A stretch of 64,000 nt of DNA from Merluccius polli (Eukaryota; Chordata; Actinopteri; Gadiformes; Merlucciidae). The stretch is taken from NCBI GenBank assembly GCA_030340625.1, contig JAOPHQ010004277.1:1-64000 (forward strand), given 5' to 3'. Every line of letters begins with the position of its first letter. The first letter of the stretch is position 1. The position numbers and the translations under genes were made by a program. Of this stretch, positions 63,410-64,000 are shown one piece after another. The notes beneath the pieces were generated by a model. The model was not told the DNA's origin. It did no database searches and was given only the letters and a program-made list of their open reading frames with translations.

Positions 63410-64000
63410 CACAGGATAGCCATGGCAGACTTACCAAAATGCAGGAACTGAGCCCAGACACTAAACCCACCAGTCAAACTGTGACACTGATCTACAGACC
63501 AAAGAGTGCCCAATACCCAGACGGCCATTATGATGTGCGCATCAATAACCAGACAGTGAGCATAGTCAGCAAGAGCAAGAGCTGCCTGTTTCATGCTTTG
63601 GCACGAGGCATGAGACCAAAGGCCAGTGAAAAAGAGATAACTTTGGAAGCAGACCGCCTTCGATCTTTGGAGGCCGACACTCTCCTCAGACACCCAGGCC
63701 AATGGGAGTCTTTCGTCAAGTGCAAAGAGTGCACTGAAGCAATCAGAGGAGGGGCCTGGTACATGGTAGAGGGAGCTGCAGGAAAAAAAGATCATAAAAG
63801 ATAACAAAAAGGTGCTTAAGAAAGAGGTTGGAAACATAGAATCATACAAAAAATGGCAAAAATATGCAATTCAAAATCCAGGAATTGGACAATTCATCAA
63901 TGCAGATCACCAGCCTCCACTGAGTAGCATATTGGAAGCTAGAAAATTGAACCAGAATAGCAAATTAGCAGAAGCCATGCTTGAAGTGGGAACACAGTCA
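63410..64000 (+). pseudogene. Gene 2, C-terminal part continuing past the window
   Basis: Resumes with the sequence equivalent to gene 1 from 37053 (QDSHGRLTKMQELSPDTKP), includes GHYDVRINNQTV and SCLFHALARGM, then breaks at the extra A near 63785. After it the original protein reads on (WQKYAIQNPGIGQFINADH) to the last base. The end of the gene is outside. Confidence 0.75.

Larger units (their letters stand above)
55984..64000 (+). pseudogene. Giant SecA-type ATPase fusion gene 2, broken, runs off the window
   Basis: Paralogue of gene 1 over its whole length, with the same start context. Lesions visible: (a) a 37-bp deletion at 58941/58942 removes MGTGEGKSCVIA, i.e. Walker A, and shifts the frame to a TAG at 58978; (b) a 538-bp insertion at 62872-63409; (c) one extra A in the run at about 63782-63788, giving a TAA at 63802. 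Between lesions the frame is open and the other SecA motifs (DEVDSLLLD, GTTGTLG, AGRGTDIKV, GRTARKG) are intact. It does not carry gene 1's extra A. Differences from gene 1 include a shorter Arg/Glu repeat and scattered amino-acid changes. Probably non-functional as a motor; a truncated N-terminal protein of 998 residues could still be made. Confidence 0.85.

Overview
The window looks like nuclear DNA of a bony fish. It is packed with repeats typical of teleosts: hAT elements with 8-bp target duplications, PIF/Harbinger elements with 3-bp CAG/CTG duplications, a Tc1 copy, Rex1-like, L2-like and CR1-like LINEs, a tRNA-type SINE, and CA/TA microsatellites. The genes carry spliceosomal donor and acceptor signals. 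Species cannot be named from the sequence alone.

The centrepiece is a pair of giant paralogous genes on the + strand. Gene 1 has a 2,496-codon uninterrupted reading frame at 30053-37543. Its tail continues in another frame to 38093. Gene 2 runs from 55984 past the window end. Both encode a protein with an N-terminal Cys cluster, an Arg/Glu repeat, helical sequence, a tandem duplication of a SecA-type ATPase N-terminal half, a complete SecA-like two-lobed motor core, a TPR-like stretch, a glycine-rich hydrophobic region, and a C-terminal part that reads like a rearranged OTU-type cysteine protease. SecA is a bacterial and plastid translocation ATPase, so a SecA-type motor fused to these parts in a vertebrate locus is the unusual system here. 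In gene 1 the first ATPase copy has lost its nucleotide-binding motifs, while the second keeps them. In gene 2 a 37-bp deletion removes exactly the Walker A motif, a 538-bp insertion breaks the C-terminal domain, and an extra A shifts the frame.

Layout: 1-29996 is mostly nested transposons and is inferred to be the first intron of gene 1, whose exon 1 would lie left of the window. A 217-bp segment (5919-6135) that matches the start of gene 2's first intron (42751-42957) supports this. 29997-38100 is the main exon of gene 1, followed by a probable 3' UTR intron (38101-38515) and a sparse intergenic stretch. A TATA box and a short 5' UTR exon at 42515-42600 are inferred to start gene 2. Its 13-kb intron (42601-55927) holds minisatellites, an LTR pair, Harbinger, LINE, SINE and hAT insertions. 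55928-64000 is its broken coding exon. The two genes therefore appear to come from one tandem duplication that copied promoter, intron and coding exon.

Nearly all other reading frames belong to decayed mobile elements. Several insertions can be read precisely because a paralogous empty site lies in the same window. Limits: all family names come from motif recognition by eye; no alignments or database searches were run.
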